A DNA stretch of 64,000 nt from Hymenobacter cavernae (GCF_014641455.1 NZ_BMHT01000001.1:310001-374000); one strand, 5' to 3'; positions 51,328 through 60,413 are shown, counted from the stretch's first letter. The notes: generated from the sequence alone by a model not told the origin. Numbers and translations are program-made.

Positions 51328-51981
51328 TTACGACTTGGGAGTGTAAGGAAATTTCTTGGAAGCGTTGCGCATCAGCGCATCCACGATGTTTTCGGTAGAG
51401 CTGAAAACGGAGCCGGCAGCTACGTAATCGTACTTCCACAGGAGCTTGCCGGCATCCGATTCGTTGATGTTCACCGTGATGTTGGCTTGGTTTGTAGCGC
51501 CCCAAGCCCCGGCAATCAGGCCGATGGCTACGGCGGCACCGTCGCTCATGGGCTTGGTGGTCCGCACGCTGGTGGTCAGCACAGCGTCAACACCGAGCAT
51601 CTTGGCTAGCTCCTGGGCCGTGTGGCTCCGCAGCTCCGCGTAGGCAATATGATTTTCACGAAGCAGAGCGTTGGTTTGGGTTACATCCTGAAACTCGACA
51701 GTATAGCCACGCTGCTGGCTACGGCGCAACAGCCAGGAATAAATCTTCTCCTGAAAGTTGGTTCCGCTTTGCTGCTCCATAGTGGCTTGCTGCTCGGCGG
51801 TGGTATTCTTGGCCTGATTCGGGCGCAGCTGCATCGTGACGGCAGCGGGCAGGATGGCTACTTTCTTGTGTTTAGGTGCATAAGAGCGGAAGTCCTGAGC
51901 CAGGTAAATGCTAGGTCCGCAAGAGGTTAACAGTAAAACAACCAGCGCGGAGGCTAGTGAGGTAAGAGTAGAAAAACGCAT
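51328..51981 (-). CDS. lipoprotein of unknown function (217 residues)
   Basis: The signal peptide ends LLTSCG, a lipobox with Cys near residue 21. The body has KHKKVAILPAAVTM, a strand typical of CsgG- or GNA1162-like periplasmic domains, then a helical region and an AELAKMLGVDAVLTT-like segment that also recalls those families. A glycine-rich stretch (AIGLIAGAWG) follows. A CsgG-like fold is my inference. Two palindromes lie upstream at 52028 and 52067. Confidence 0.68.
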   Translation of the reverse strand: MRFSTLTSLASALVVLLLTSCGPSIYLAQDFRSYAPKHKKVAILPAAVTMQLRPNQAKNTTAEQQATMEQQSGTNFQEKIYSWLLRRSQQRGYTVEFQDVTQTNALLRENHIAYAELRSHTAQELAKMLGVDAVLTTSVRTTKPMSDGAAVAIGLIAGAWGATNQANITVNINESDAGKLLWKYDYVAAGSVFSSTENIVDALMRNASKKFPYTPKS

Positions 51982-52027
51982 AGAAGATGAGAAACAGATA
52001 AGGTTTTGTTGGCCGAATTGGCAACAA

Positions 52028-52083
52028 TTTATGAATAATATTCATAAATACATATGTTATAAGAACCACTAAAAATTTTAGTG
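52028..52083. promoter_or_regulatory. two AT-rich palindromes upstream of the lipoprotein gene
   Basis: TTTATGAATA-A-TATTCATAAA at 52028-52048 and CACTAAAA-A-TTTTAGTG at 52067-52083 are both perfect dyads, at 47 and 86 bases from the start codon. They could be binding sites for dimeric regulators. There is no known protein for them in the window. Confidence 0.45.
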
Positions 52084-52154
52084 CCTTTATCCCTCGACAA
52101 GCTGCTACTAAGGGTTTTATCGTACTATCGCCGTATTCTACAAGCTAGGTTGTA

Positions 52155-52421
52155 TTAATACTCAGCCATCTGCTCATCCACGTAGCACCAGGCCCATTGC
52201 TCGCCCGGCTCGGCTGAGGTGACAACGGGGTGCTGAGTCGCATGAAAGTGTTTGGTGGCGTGCTTGTTTTTGGACGAGTCGCAGCAACCGACGTGGCCGC
52301 ACGTCTGGCACACGCGCAGATGCACCCATCTATCACCTACAGCAATGCACTCCGGACAAACGTGCTCGGATGGGGTCAGGATAACTGTTCCAATAGCTTG
52401 AAGGTGCGTGCAGAGAGACAT
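52155..52421 (-). CDS. UBP-type zinc-finger protein
   Basis: The 88-residue protein is a single zinc finger of the UBP (ZnF-UBP/BUZ) type: CPEC near residue 22, VCQTCGHVGCCD near 38-49 and KHATKHFHATQHP with the histidines. In eukaryotes this domain binds the C-terminus of ubiquitin. In bacteria its partner is unknown. A gap of 81 bases separates it from the OsmC gene on the same strand. Confidence 0.85.
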   Translation of the reverse strand: MSLCTHLQAIGTVILTPSEHVCPECIAVGDRWVHLRVCQTCGHVGCCDSSKNKHATKHFHATQHPVVTSAEPGEQWAWCYVDEQMAEY

Positions 52422-52502
52422 GACGTAGTTGAATTACTTTGCCAGAATACACTAGCTGCAAAAGCTAGGTTTGATGAATTTAAATAAAACCACGTTCGCC
52501 TT

Positions 52503-52952
52503 CTACTCGGCCAAGATCGTGATGATGCGCATAGCCCCGCTGGTGAGCGTTTTCTGCACCGGGCACTTCTCGGAAACACTATGCAGGCGCTGGCGCTGCT
52601 CCGGCGTGAGCGGCCCAAGCAAGCGTAATTCTTTGGTTACTTCTTCCAGCATCTCGCCCGCCGACTCGCACTGGTCACAGTCTAGGCGGTGCACACGTTG
52701 GTGGCTGAGACGCACTTCGACGCCTTCCAACGGCCACTTTTTCTGGGTGGCATAGAGGCGCAGCGTGATGGCCGTGCAGGAACCCAGGGCCGCGAGCAAC
52801 ATATCGTAGGGTGTAGGACCTAGATCCTGACCGCCAACGGCAACGGGTTCATCCAGGAAAAACGTGTGACGCCCGGCCTGCACTTCGGCCAGTAGCGCTT
52901 CCGGCCCAACTTTTATCAGGACGGCCGCAGGAATAAGAGGCGAAGGTTCCAT
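52503..52952 (-). CDS. OsmC family protein
   Basis: I choose the ATG at 52950-52952 (149 residues); a TTG six codons upstream is in frame. The core [20 protein letters not shown] holds the active cysteine, and a second cysteine pair is in LDCDQCE. OsmC proteins detoxify organic hydroperoxides. Followed by the UBP zinc-finger gene. Confidence 0.88.
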   Translation of the reverse strand: MEPSPLIPAAVLIKVGPEALLAEVQAGRHTFFLDEPVAVGGQDLGPTPYDMLLAALGSCTAITLRLYATQKKWPLEGVEVRLSHQRVHRLDCDQCESAGEMLEEVTKELRLLGPLTPEQRQRLHSVSEKCPVQKTLTSGAMRIITILAE

Positions 52953-53025
52953 AAGCGTAGAAGCTAGCAAGATGGGGATTGTTCAGTCCCAAGCTACGCA
53001 TCTACCCTGATATTCTTGTGCTTAG

Positions 53026-54096
53026 CTAGCGTCCGTCGCGCGTAGGCGGCAGGTCTAGGTTAAACGGAATTTCGCGCATGCACTTAAAATGGCCGAGCGG
53101 GCACTTTTCATAACCGATCTTGGAACACGGCCGGCAGCTGAGCCCTTCTCGCTCCAGAATGCGGAATTCGGTGCGGTACGGATACATGCCGAAGGCCGGC
53201 ACCGTGTTGCCCCACACGCTGAAAATCTCCTTTTTGAACGCTGCCGCAATGTGCATCAGACCCGTATCGTGGCTGACGACAAACTGCGACTGCCGCACCA
53301 AGGAGGCGGATTGATTTAGTGAGAAATGGCCGCAGGTGTTGTAGATGAGCGTTTGCGGCGGAATACCACCCGCGTTCCGGGGAAAGTAATACGGACTATC
53401 GGGCACGCTGCGCAAAGCTAGGTTGTCGGCGCTGGCTTGCTGCCGCTGGTGCTCAAAGTGCAACTCAATAACGTGACCAGTGCTTTCATCTTCGGGGCCG
53501 CCGAGCAGCACGACAGGGCGCTTCAGCAAGGCGCACAGCTCAATGATGCGCTCCACGGGCAGGCGCTTGGTAGCGTGCTGAGCACCAATAGCAAACGCAA
53601 CGTAGCCCCGCTGAAACTCGGCCGGCAATACCTCCAGATCCACTTCATCCCGCGCCGGAATGAAATAGTCGAGCCCCTTGCCATCGTTGCTCACACCCAG
53701 GGGCGCAGCGGCAGCCAGGTACCGATCGACGATGTGGACGTGCGGCAGCGTATTAATTTTGAAGCGCACCAGCAGCCACTTTTGCAGGTTCAGCTTGTCG
53801 AAGCTGGAAGCGTGCACGCCCAGGCGCAGCTTTATCAGGCTGGTGCGCAGATTGTTGTGCAGATCTACAACGTAGTCAAACCGCTCGGCCTTTAGCTCCT
53901 TAATCAGCTCGCCGAGGGTGCCGGTGAGGTAATGGGCTTTGTCGACGTACGGATTGGGCTCGATGATGCTACGGTAAGCCGGCTTCGTGCAGAAATGTAC
54001 CTGCGCACCGGGCACCTGCTGCTTCAGTCCCCGGAGCACCGGCGTCGTGAGCACAATATCACCGATGGAAGAAAAGCGCAGAACAAGGATTTTCAT
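53026..54096 (-). CDS. GT9 family glycosyltransferase (heptosyltransferase-like)
   Basis: I choose the ATG giving MKILVLRFSSIGDIVLTTP (356 residues), the usual GT9 start with the phosphate loop near SSIGD. Later VSHDTGLMHIAAAF and CRPCSKIGYEKCPLGHFKCM fit heptosyltransferases. These enzymes add ADP-heptose or a related sugar to the LPS core at the inner face of the membrane. A second GT9 gene begins at 63737. The acceptor is not known. Confidence 0.88.
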   Translation of the reverse strand: MKILVLRFSSIGDIVLTTPVLRGLKQQVPGAQVHFCTKPAYRSIIEPNPYVDKAHYLTGTLGELIKELKAERFDYVVDLHNNLRTSLIKLRLGVHASSFDKLNLQKWLLVRFKINTLPHVHIVDRYLAAAAPLGVSNDGKGLDYFIPARDEVDLEVLPAEFQRGYVAFAIGAQHATKRLPVERIIELCALLKRPVVLLGGPEDESTGHVIELHFEHQRQQASADNLALRSVPDSPYYFPRNAGGIPPQTLIYNTCGHFSLNQSASLVRQSQFVVSHDTGLMHIAAAFKKEIFSVWGNTVPAFGMYPYRTEFRILEREGLSCRPCSKIGYEKCPLGHFKCMREIPFNLDLPPTRDGR

Positions 54097-54138
54097 GAGA
54101 ATTGGTAGGATGTAGCCCGGCAACAGCAACCGCCCGTC

Positions 54139-54219
54139 TGTCATTCCGAACGAAGCGAGGAATCTGAGTTTACGGGCTTAGATAATTAACTCAGATTCCT
54201 CGCTTGGTTCGGAATGACA
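54139..54219. repeat. REP-like hairpin, family A, copy 4
   Basis: TGTCATTCCGAACGAAGCGA pairs with TCGCTTGGTTCGGAATGACA (one bulge), and GGAATCTGAGTT with AACTCAGATTCC. It lies between two minus-strand genes (PolX and GT9). Confidence 0.88.
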
Positions 54220-54228
54220 CCTAGGTTT

Positions 54229-55977
54229 CTAGAACAGCGTCGTTTTGAATACCTCCGCCGGCTTAATATTCGCTTTGCGCTCCGCGAAGTACGTGGCCAT
54301 TTCTTCTGCCGATAACGCGTTGAAAGTCATTTCTTTGGTTAAGCCACCCTTGCGACCCATCATCACGCCGTAGCGCATATCGGCATAGCCGTTGGTGTGG
54401 TGCGCATCGGGGTTGATGCTGAGCTTCACGCCCTGATCCAGGGCGTAGCGCACCCAGCGCCAATCCAGGTCGAGGCGCCACGGGTTGGCGTTGATTTCGA
54501 TAATCACGTTGTGGCGGGCGCAGGCGTCGATGACGGCTTTGTAGTTGATTGGGTAGCCTTCGCGGCGCAGCAGCAAGCGGCCCGTCGGGTGACCTAGCAT
54601 GGTGGTGTACGGGTTTTCGATGGCGCGCAGCAGGCGGTTGGTGGCGCGCTGCTCGTCCATTTTCAGGTTGCTGTGCACCGAGGCCACAATGAAATCGAAG
54701 GAGGCTAGCACGTCGGGCGTATAGTCGAGGGCGCCGTCGCCGAGGATGTCGCTTTCGATGCCTTTGAAGATGCGAAACGGCGCCAGCTCCTGGTTAAGCT
54801 GGTCGATTTCGCGCTGCTGCTGCTGCACGCGCTCCGGATAAAGCCCGTTGGCGTAGTGCGCCGCCTGCGAGTGGTCGCAGATACCTAGGTATTCGTAGCC
54901 ATTATCGCGCAGAAACTCGGCCATCTGGCGCAATGTGTGCGAGCCGTCGGAGTAGGTACTGTGATTGTGCAGGGAGCCGCGCAGATCACTGTCTTCTAGC
55001 AGCTTAGGAATTTTATTCTCTTTTGCCAGCGCAATTTCGCCGAGGCCTTCGCGCAACTCCGGCTCGACGTATTGCAGGCCGGCTTTCTGGTAGATGGCCG
55101 TTTCCTGGTAAAACTTCTCCCGCTTCACGACCTGGCGCAAGGAGCTAGGTTGGCCTGGCGACACGCCGGGAATTGGTTCGGTCAGGTGGGCTTCGTTGCC
55201 GGTGAGCAGGAAAAGCTGGTTGATGTAGTCTTCCTTTTTGACGAGATGCACCTCCACTTTCACGCCCGATGTCGTGGCCGTGCCGCGCCAGGCAAACGGC
55301 CCCGAGCGCGCCGGATCGGCCGTGAGGCCCTCCAAGCTATTGAACAGTTCCTGCGCTTTCCACGGCTGCGCTGTGGCGGCCACGAGGCTTACGGTTTCCA
55401 CTACTTCCAACCGTCGGCGCACTTCACCTGCTACCGCTACCTGATCGGTGAACAGCGCCTCCTGCAAGCGGGCCGCCAGGTCGTTACCCAGCTCTTCGGC
55501 CTGCGGATACAGCAGCTTACCTCGGCTTTCCAGGTTAAACTCCAAAGCTTGCAGAATGGCGTCCTGGGTCTTTTTACCGAAGCCTTTGAGCTTGCTTACG
55601 CGGTCCTGCTCGGCAGCTTCGCGGAGGGCGTCGGGGCTTTCGATACCTAGGTCGCGCCACAAGGCCCGGATCTTTTTGGGGCCAATGCCTTTGATATTCA
55701 GCATCTCGACCACACCGGGCGGAGTGATGCTGAGCAGGCGCGTCAGCTCGTCGAACGAGCCGGTATCGAGCAGCTCGGCGACGCGAGCAGCAGCGGTTTT
55801 GCTCAGACCGGTTCGGTCGGGCAGGCCGGTGCGCTCTACTTCGGCAACGGGAAATTCGAGCCGCTCGAGGGCGGCGGCAGTGCCTTCGTACGCCCGGATT
55901 TTAAACGGGTTTTCGTCGTGTAGCTCCAGCAGCGAAGCCGCCAGGCGGAAGGCGCGGATCAGGGCGCGGTTATCCAA
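54229..55977 (-). CDS. family X DNA polymerase with PHP domain (PolX)
   Basis: I choose the TTG that gives MDNRALIRAFRLAA (582 residues), which matches the start of bacterial PolX; a TTG three codons upstream is also possible. Helix-hairpin-helix units (IKGIGPKKIRALWRDLG; LKGFGKKTQDAIL) precede the polymerase palm (about 180-310). The PHP domain shows HNHSTYSDGSHTLRQM and ICDHSQ near residue 390. In the family, PolX fills gaps in base-excision repair and the PHP part is a 3'-5' exonuclease. Confidence 0.92.
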   Translation of the reverse strand: MDNRALIRAFRLAASLLELHDENPFKIRAYEGTAAALERLEFPVAEVERTGLPDRTGLSKTAAARVAELLDTGSFDELTRLLSITPPGVVEMLNIKGIGPKKIRALWRDLGIESPDALREAAEQDRVSKLKGFGKKTQDAILQALEFNLESRGKLLYPQAEELGNDLAARLQEALFTDQVAVAGEVRRRLEVVETVSLVAATAQPWKAQELFNSLEGLTADPARSGPFAWRGTATTSGVKVEVHLVKKEDYINQLFLLTGNEAHLTEPIPGVSPGQPSSLRQVVKREKFYQETAIYQKAGLQYVEPELREGLGEIALAKENKIPKLLEDSDLRGSLHNHSTYSDGSHTLRQMAEFLRDNGYEYLGICDHSQAAHYANGLYPERVQQQQREIDQLNQELAPFRIFKGIESDILGDGALDYTPDVLASFDFIVASVHSNLKMDEQRATNRLLRAIENPYTTMLGHPTGRLLLRREGYPINYKAVIDACARHNVIIEINANPWRLDLDWRWVRYALDQGVKLSINPDAHHTNGYADMRYGVMMGRKGGLTKEMTFNALSAEEMATYFAERKANIKPAEVFKTTLF

Positions 55978-56181
55978 AATCAACAAGCTCTGCGGCGCCC
56001 GGAATGTGACCCAGGCGCCAGGTGGTGACAGTAAAGGTACAATACAGTACGTGGGAAGCGACCAAGTGCTAACCCGCCTGCGCGACTAAATTGGCCCGTA
56101 TGACGTATTATTAGGAAGCTGTACGTAAGTCGTGGCTGTTTTGTGAACCTCCTTTTTCCTAGTATCTCCTCCCCTAGCCTT

Positions 56182-56574
56182 ATGCGCCTGTTCACTCTTC
56201 TAGCTTGTCTGAGCGTGCTACTGCTGGCCGCGACCTGCCGGCCCGACGCTCGCACTTCATCTCAGTTCCAACAGTTGGAGCGCACCTGGCTGCACGCCCA
56301 GGAAGAAGACCAGGGCGACGTGTGGGTGTACCGGCCCAACACTTACAGCTTCCCGCCGTCGCGCGGCCGCACCGGCTTCAGCTTCGACCACAACGGCCTG
56401 TTTACGCAGTACGACATTGCCCCCACTGACGGGTTGGAAGGCCGCAAAGGCAGCTGGAAACCCGAAAGCGGCCGCATCATCCGCATTTCCCTCGACGACA
56501 AGCGCGACCCGGATTATACGCTGGAAATTGTTTCGCTGGAGAAGGAAGTACTAAAAGTGCGGCGGGTGCAGTAG
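56182..56574 (+). CDS. small lipoprotein, paralogue A
   Basis: The chosen ATG gives 130 residues with a lipobox ending LAATC (Cys near 18). The body is beta-rich, with FSFDHNGLFTQYDIAPTDG and GSWKPESGRIIRI, a lipocalin-like pattern. It resembles the next gene in order and spacing of these strands (FRLESDGTFVWYTSGLADG; GTWTSEDNQGFRL), so the two look like a tandem duplication. Function unknown. Confidence 0.7.
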   Translation: MRLFTLLACLSVLLLAATCRPDARTSSQFQQLERTWLHAQEEDQGDVWVYRPNTYSFPPSRGRTGFSFDHNGLFTQYDIAPTDGLEGRKGSWKPESGRIIRISLDDKRDPDYTLEIVSLEKEVLKVRRVQ

Positions 56575-56647
56575 CACTTGCAACTATTTGTATACCGCTA
56601 GGCTCCTGGTAGCAACAATTCTGTTTTACCTATAATCGAACGGTGCA

Positions 56648-57052
56648 ATGCGTTTCGCTTACTTATTCTCATTTCTCCTCTTGTTTTTCCTGGCTGGCAG
56701 CTGCAAGAAAGACCAAGATCCTACTCTCGAAACTTCTTTGTTCGGAATCGACTGGGACCGCGCCTCTACGCAGCCTGATGCAGAGGGAAACTACACGTAC
56801 AAACCTAGAGGCACCTTCACATCTTCGGGCTGGGGCCGCGATGGGTTCCGTCTCGAAAGCGACGGTACCTTCGTATGGTACACGTCTGGTCTTGCTGATG
56901 GAGCCCTTGATATTTCAGGCACCTGGACCAGCGAAGACAACCAGGGTTTTCGTCTTAAACCGAACGATACAGGAATTCCAGAATTCATCCTCGTTACCAA
57001 GCCCGTACAAAACAATATGGTGCAGGCACGCTACATTTTCCGCCTTTACTAG
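56648..57052 (+). CDS. small lipoprotein, paralogue B
   Basis: The 134-residue protein has a lipobox LAGSC (Cys near 19) and the lipocalin-like strands listed for the preceding gene, with GRDGFRLESDGTFVWY and a GTWTSEDNQGFRL strand. It lies 73 bases after paralogue A on the same strand. No ligand can be inferred. Confidence 0.7.
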   Translation: MRFAYLFSFLLLFFLAGSCKKDQDPTLETSLFGIDWDRASTQPDAEGNYTYKPRGTFTSSGWGRDGFRLESDGTFVWYTSGLADGALDISGTWTSEDNQGFRLKPNDTGIPEFILVTKPVQNNMVQARYIFRLY

Positions 57053-57101
57053 CTGCTAGCTAGGTTGCGGCGCTGGGGCATTCGGCAGTAGCTTGCGCCG
57101 C

Positions 57102-57509
57102 ATGAACTACTGGCTTGTCAAATCAGAACCCGTTAAATATTCCTGGGCGGACTTCACCGCCGAAGGCCGCACCGAGTGGACCGGCGTCCGCAACTTTCAG
57201 GCACGCAACTATTTGCAGCAAATGCAGCCCGGCGACCTAGTGCTTTTCTATCACAGCGTCACCGACAAAACCGTGGTTGGCGTGGCGCTAGTAAGCCGCG
57301 CCGCTGCCCCTGACTCTACAGCCGAGGCGGGCAGCGGCTGGGTGGCCGTAGAGCTAGCCCCGCAGCAGGCACTGGTGCGGCCGGTCACGCTTGCCCAGAT
57401 CAAGCAGGATGCTCGCCTGAGCCAGATCGGGCTGTTGCGGCAGTCGCGCCTGTCGGTGATGCCGTTGCAGCCGGCCGAGTTCGATGTGGTGCTGGAGCTG
57501 GGCAGCTAG
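57102..57509 (+). CDS. EVE domain protein
   Basis: The chosen ATG gives 135 residues starting MNYWLVKSEPVKYSWADF, the standard EVE opening. GRTEWTGVRNFQARNYLQ and MQPGDLVLFYHS follow. EVE domains have a PUA-like fold and are thought to bind modified bases in DNA or RNA. A free-standing EVE protein is common in Gram-negative bacteria. Its target here is unknown. The next gene begins 236 bases later. Confidence 0.92.
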   Translation: MNYWLVKSEPVKYSWADFTAEGRTEWTGVRNFQARNYLQQMQPGDLVLFYHSVTDKTVVGVALVSRAAAPDSTAEAGSGWVAVELAPQQALVRPVTLAQIKQDARLSQIGLLRQSRLSVMPLQPAEFDVVLELGS

Positions 57510-57745
57510 CTTATTTATACCTAGGTCGCCATAAGGGCCGGAGCAGCTAGCTGTTTCGGCCTTCTTTTTTTGGTAAAAACCTAGCCTTGAGCCTGAACGC
57601 TACGGCACCACTCAGATGTTGCCAGCAAGCCGAGTAAGGCCCATGAAAGACGCATTTATTGCAAAAATGAACGTGACTTTGCGGCCGCTGCATCGTATCT
57701 TAACTGTATAAACGCCCCGGAAAGGCGGTCTTTGCTCCTGCCGCT

Positions 57746-59323
57746 ATGAAACACCCACTACTCCGATTTTTTATGCTCCTGCTGGCTGGCTGGCCCACCT
57801 GGAGTCTCGCTCAAGCTCTCACTCCCACCCAGCCCAACCGCCTGGAACTGCCTCTGCAAGCCTACGCCAGCGACGTGTACGTGCAGACCCTGGCCGAAGA
57901 CAGCAGCGTGGTCTTGCTGGTGAACGATGAGAAAAACGGCACCATGCGCCGCCAGATTAGCTTTCAGAAGTTCGACCGGCAGCTACGGCCGGTCTGGTCG
58001 CTGCCGCTGGAGGTAGCGCCCGAGTATGATTTCCTACAGCTCTGCGCGGAAGGCTCGATGGTGTACGCTCTGTTTCAGTCGGAATACACGCCCGACCACT
58101 TGTGGGTAGTCAGCCTCGATGCGCACGACGGAATACTGCACTCCGGAGCATTTGAGACGAAAATCAGCCGCACGATTTACGAGGCCAAAGCACTGGGCGG
58201 TAATTTGTTCGTAACAACAATGGTGGAAAACCACCTGACGGTGATGCTGCTGAACCTACGGGCTGGTACGCATCAGTTTTTGCCGGCCGTGTACGAAACG
58301 CTACCTACGCAATTCACTTTTCTGGCCGACTCCGTCACGAAACGGGCGAAGTTTGTGATGAGCCAGTCGAACGGCCAGAAGACACGTCTGCAAGTGAAGC
58401 AGCTATCTGCCGACGGCAAGCTGCTGAAGTCGGAGTTTGTGCAGGCCGAAAGCGAGCGGGGCCTCATCACGGCCCAGATCAGCCCCGGCGACAGCGCCGC
58501 CAACCTGCTCACCGGCACCTACACCCTGCGCGATTCGCGCTACTCGCAAGGCATTTTTGCCGCCGATCTTTCGGCGGGCACTACGCCTACCGGCGTGCGC
58601 AAGTCGTTGCGCTTCTACGACTTTCTGAACCTGAAGCATTTCCTCGACTTTATGCAGCCCGCCCGCGCCGCCCGTGTGCGCGAGCGGGGGCAGCGCCTGA
58701 AAGAATCGGCGCGGCAGATGCGCCACCATTACCACCTGCTCATGCACGACCTGGAGCCTTTCGAGGATGGCTACGTGCTGGTGGGGGAAGTGTATTTTCC
58801 TACTTCACAAAACATTAGCAACTACGGCAGCTACTACGCTCGCAGCTTCAGCCCCTATTATTCGAACGGCTACGTACCTAGCTATTACCCCAACCTCAAC
58901 ACGCAGAACAACTCCGCTAACGGGTACATGGCTTCTCAGGCCATTGTGTGCGGCTTCGACCGCAATGGTATGTTACTGTGGGACAATGCGTTTGTGCTAA
59001 AGGAAGTACGGCAAGCTAACTTGGTGGAAACGGTGCGCCTGCGCCCGCTCGCCGACGGCAAGCGTTTCGTGATGGCGTATCTGAAAGAAGAGGAGCTGCA
59101 TTATAAGGTCATTGACCGCTCCAATGCCTCGCCCAACGACTTGGTGGTACCAATTGCCACTTCACCGCAGCCTGACTCGAAGGAAAAACTTATTGATACG
59201 AACCAGGAAGGCCTGCTTACCTGGTATGGCAGCCGATTTCTGGCCTACGGCTACCAGCATGTGCGCGCCCCCCATGGGCCGGGCCGCGACGTGTTTTTTC
59301 TGAATACGATTGCCTTTGAGTAA
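57746..59323 (+). CDS. secreted hypothetical protein (525 residues)
   Basis: The signal peptide ends WSLAQA. The rest is beta-rich with repeated strand patterns (VVLLVNDEKNGTMRR, LVTTMVENH-like), which suggests a beta-propeller or similar repeat protein. Residues 340-400 are rich in Y, S and N (NYGSYYARSFSPYYSNGY). I recognise no named domain. It precedes the DUF4252 lipoprotein closely, so the two may be cotranscribed. Confidence 0.65.
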   Translation: MKHPLLRFFMLLLAGWPTWSLAQALTPTQPNRLELPLQAYASDVYVQTLAEDSSVVLLVNDEKNGTMRRQISFQKFDRQLRPVWSLPLEVAPEYDFLQLCAEGSMVYALFQSEYTPDHLWVVSLDAHDGILHSGAFETKISRTIYEAKALGGNLFVTTMVENHLTVMLLNLRAGTHQFLPAVYETLPTQFTFLADSVTKRAKFVMSQSNGQKTRLQVKQLSADGKLLKSEFVQAESERGLITAQISPGDSAANLLTGTYTLRDSRYSQGIFAADLSAGTTPTGVRKSLRFYDFLNLKHFLDFMQPARAARVRERGQRLKESARQMRHHYHLLMHDLEPFEDGYVLVGEVYFPTSQNISNYGSYYARSFSPYYSNGYVPSYYPNLNTQNNSANGYMASQAIVCGFDRNGMLLWDNAFVLKEVRQANLVETVRLRPLADGKRFVMAYLKEEELHYKVIDRSNASPNDLVVPIATSPQPDSKEKLIDTNQEGLLTWYGSRFLAYGYQHVRAPHGPGRDVFFLNTIAFE

Positions 59324-59396
59324 GGCTAGGGCCAAACAGCGGCCGGCCGCTTGCGTACAGGAAGCAAACTGTATTTTTTACGCTTTCTGCACGCTT

Positions 59397-59957
59397 ATGA
59401 AACTTCGCCTTTTCTCGCTTTTTATTGTTCTGGGGCTGCTGGCAGCCAGTTGCCGCACGGGTGGCCCCGGTCGGCCAGCCAAAACGGTTGCCGCCTTCTT
59501 CAACAAATACCAGAACCGCCCCGGCTTTCGCACCACCGACTGGTCGGCGGGGCTGACTACGCGCCTGCTACTGGGTCGGCTCGGCAAGCTAGGTGGCGAC
59601 AACGACATCTCGCAGGCTCTCACGGCGGTGCGCAGCGTCAAGATTCTCACCTTCACGCCTACTTCCGTTAAGTCGGAGAAGCTGGTTTCGGAGGGCTTAC
59701 TGAAGGAAGTAGACGGGCTGCTCTCCAATGAGCGCTACACGCCGCTGGCCGTCACGACAAACGACAACAGCGCCGGCCAGCTCCGCTACTCCACCCGCCA
59801 GCAAGGCGACCGGGTGCAGGAGCTGGTTGCGACCGGCAACGTGCAAGGCGCCCCCGATTCCTTTATGCTGGTGTCAGTAGCAGGTGATTTCACCAAGGAG
59901 CAGCTTAACCAGTTCGTTAAGTTCCTGCCCAGCGCCGTAAGTCAGATTACAAAGTAA
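59397..59957 (+). CDS. DUF4252-like lipoprotein
   Basis: I choose the ATG giving MKLRLFSLFIVLGLLAASC (186 residues, Cys at 19). The longer frame overlaps the preceding gene and lacks a signal peptide. VAAFFNKYQNRPGFRTTDWSAGLTTRL and VRSVKILTF, then LVSVAGDFTKEQLNQ, fit DUF4252. Its function is unknown; in Bacteroidota it often lies next to a sigma-factor operon, but not here. Ends at a long hairpin. Confidence 0.75.
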   Translation: MKLRLFSLFIVLGLLAASCRTGGPGRPAKTVAAFFNKYQNRPGFRTTDWSAGLTTRLLLGRLGKLGGDNDISQALTAVRSVKILTFTPTSVKSEKLVSEGLLKEVDGLLSNERYTPLAVTTNDNSAGQLRYSTRQQGDRVQELVATGNVQGAPDSFMLVSVAGDFTKEQLNQFVKFLPSAVSQITK

Positions 59958-59964
59958 TTTCTGC

Positions 59965-60029
59965 AACCTAGCTTTTAACCAAAAAGCCCTGCCAATGATG
60001 GCAGGGCTTTTTGGTTAAAAGCTAGGTTG
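59965..60029. terminator. long perfect hairpin terminator
   Basis: AACCTAGCTTTTAACCAAAA continues into AGCCCTGCCA, and the complement TGGCAGGGCT runs back to TTTTGGTTAAAAGCTAGGTT. The stem is about 30 bp with a 4-base loop and a T-run in the middle. The CTAG motif stands at both ends of the stem. Confidence 0.9.
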
Positions 60030-60413
60030 GTTATTGAGTGTGAACAACGTTTAGAAATCAGCAGGCGCGCACATTGGCTAACGCAGTTTGCGGAGCAGAC
60101 GACCAGCCCCAATGGGGCACTATATCGGTAGAAACAAACGGCATAGTAGAACCTAGCCCCAGCGGAGCGACACCTGGCTTGGGTGTTGCCCCGCTGGGGC
60201 TGGGGCGTTTTCACCAGCTCTTTTTACCGATGTGTCGCCCCCGCTGAGGCTCCGTAGTTTACCCCACCACTTCGTGTGTTCCACAACTTGGGTTAATAGC
60301 CGCACCATCATACCTAGGTTTGGTGCTTCTTATCTCGTCCTATAGCCAACAAAAAAGCGGCGGACCTAGGTGGTCCGCCGCTTTTGGGTCGGTGAGCTTT
60401 CGCTACTCAGCAA
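60030..60413. other. intergenic region with family B repeats
   Basis: With the hairpin at 59965 this is a gap of 456 bases. It holds a partial family B hairpin (60095-60250) with AGCCCCAGCGGAGCGACACC and GTTGCCCCGCTGGGGCT, plus further half copies (CCCCAATGGGGC; GTGTCGCCCCCGCTGAGGC). A terminator for the OmpA-like gene is at 60349-60387. No coding signal is seen. Confidence 0.7.
60349..60387 (-). terminator. terminator of the OmpA-like gene, loop with CCTAGGT
   Basis: AAAAAGCGGCGGACC and GGTCCGCCGCTTTT form the stem; CTAGGT lies at the loop. A T-run follows on the minus strand. It lies 27 bases past the stop. Confidence 0.9.

Noticed and set aside
57642..57710. Possible 22-codon leader peptide (MKDAFIAKMNVTLR...) upstream of the secreted 525-residue protein
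   Set aside because: Too short to judge; no run of regulatory codons and no attenuator hairpin is evident.
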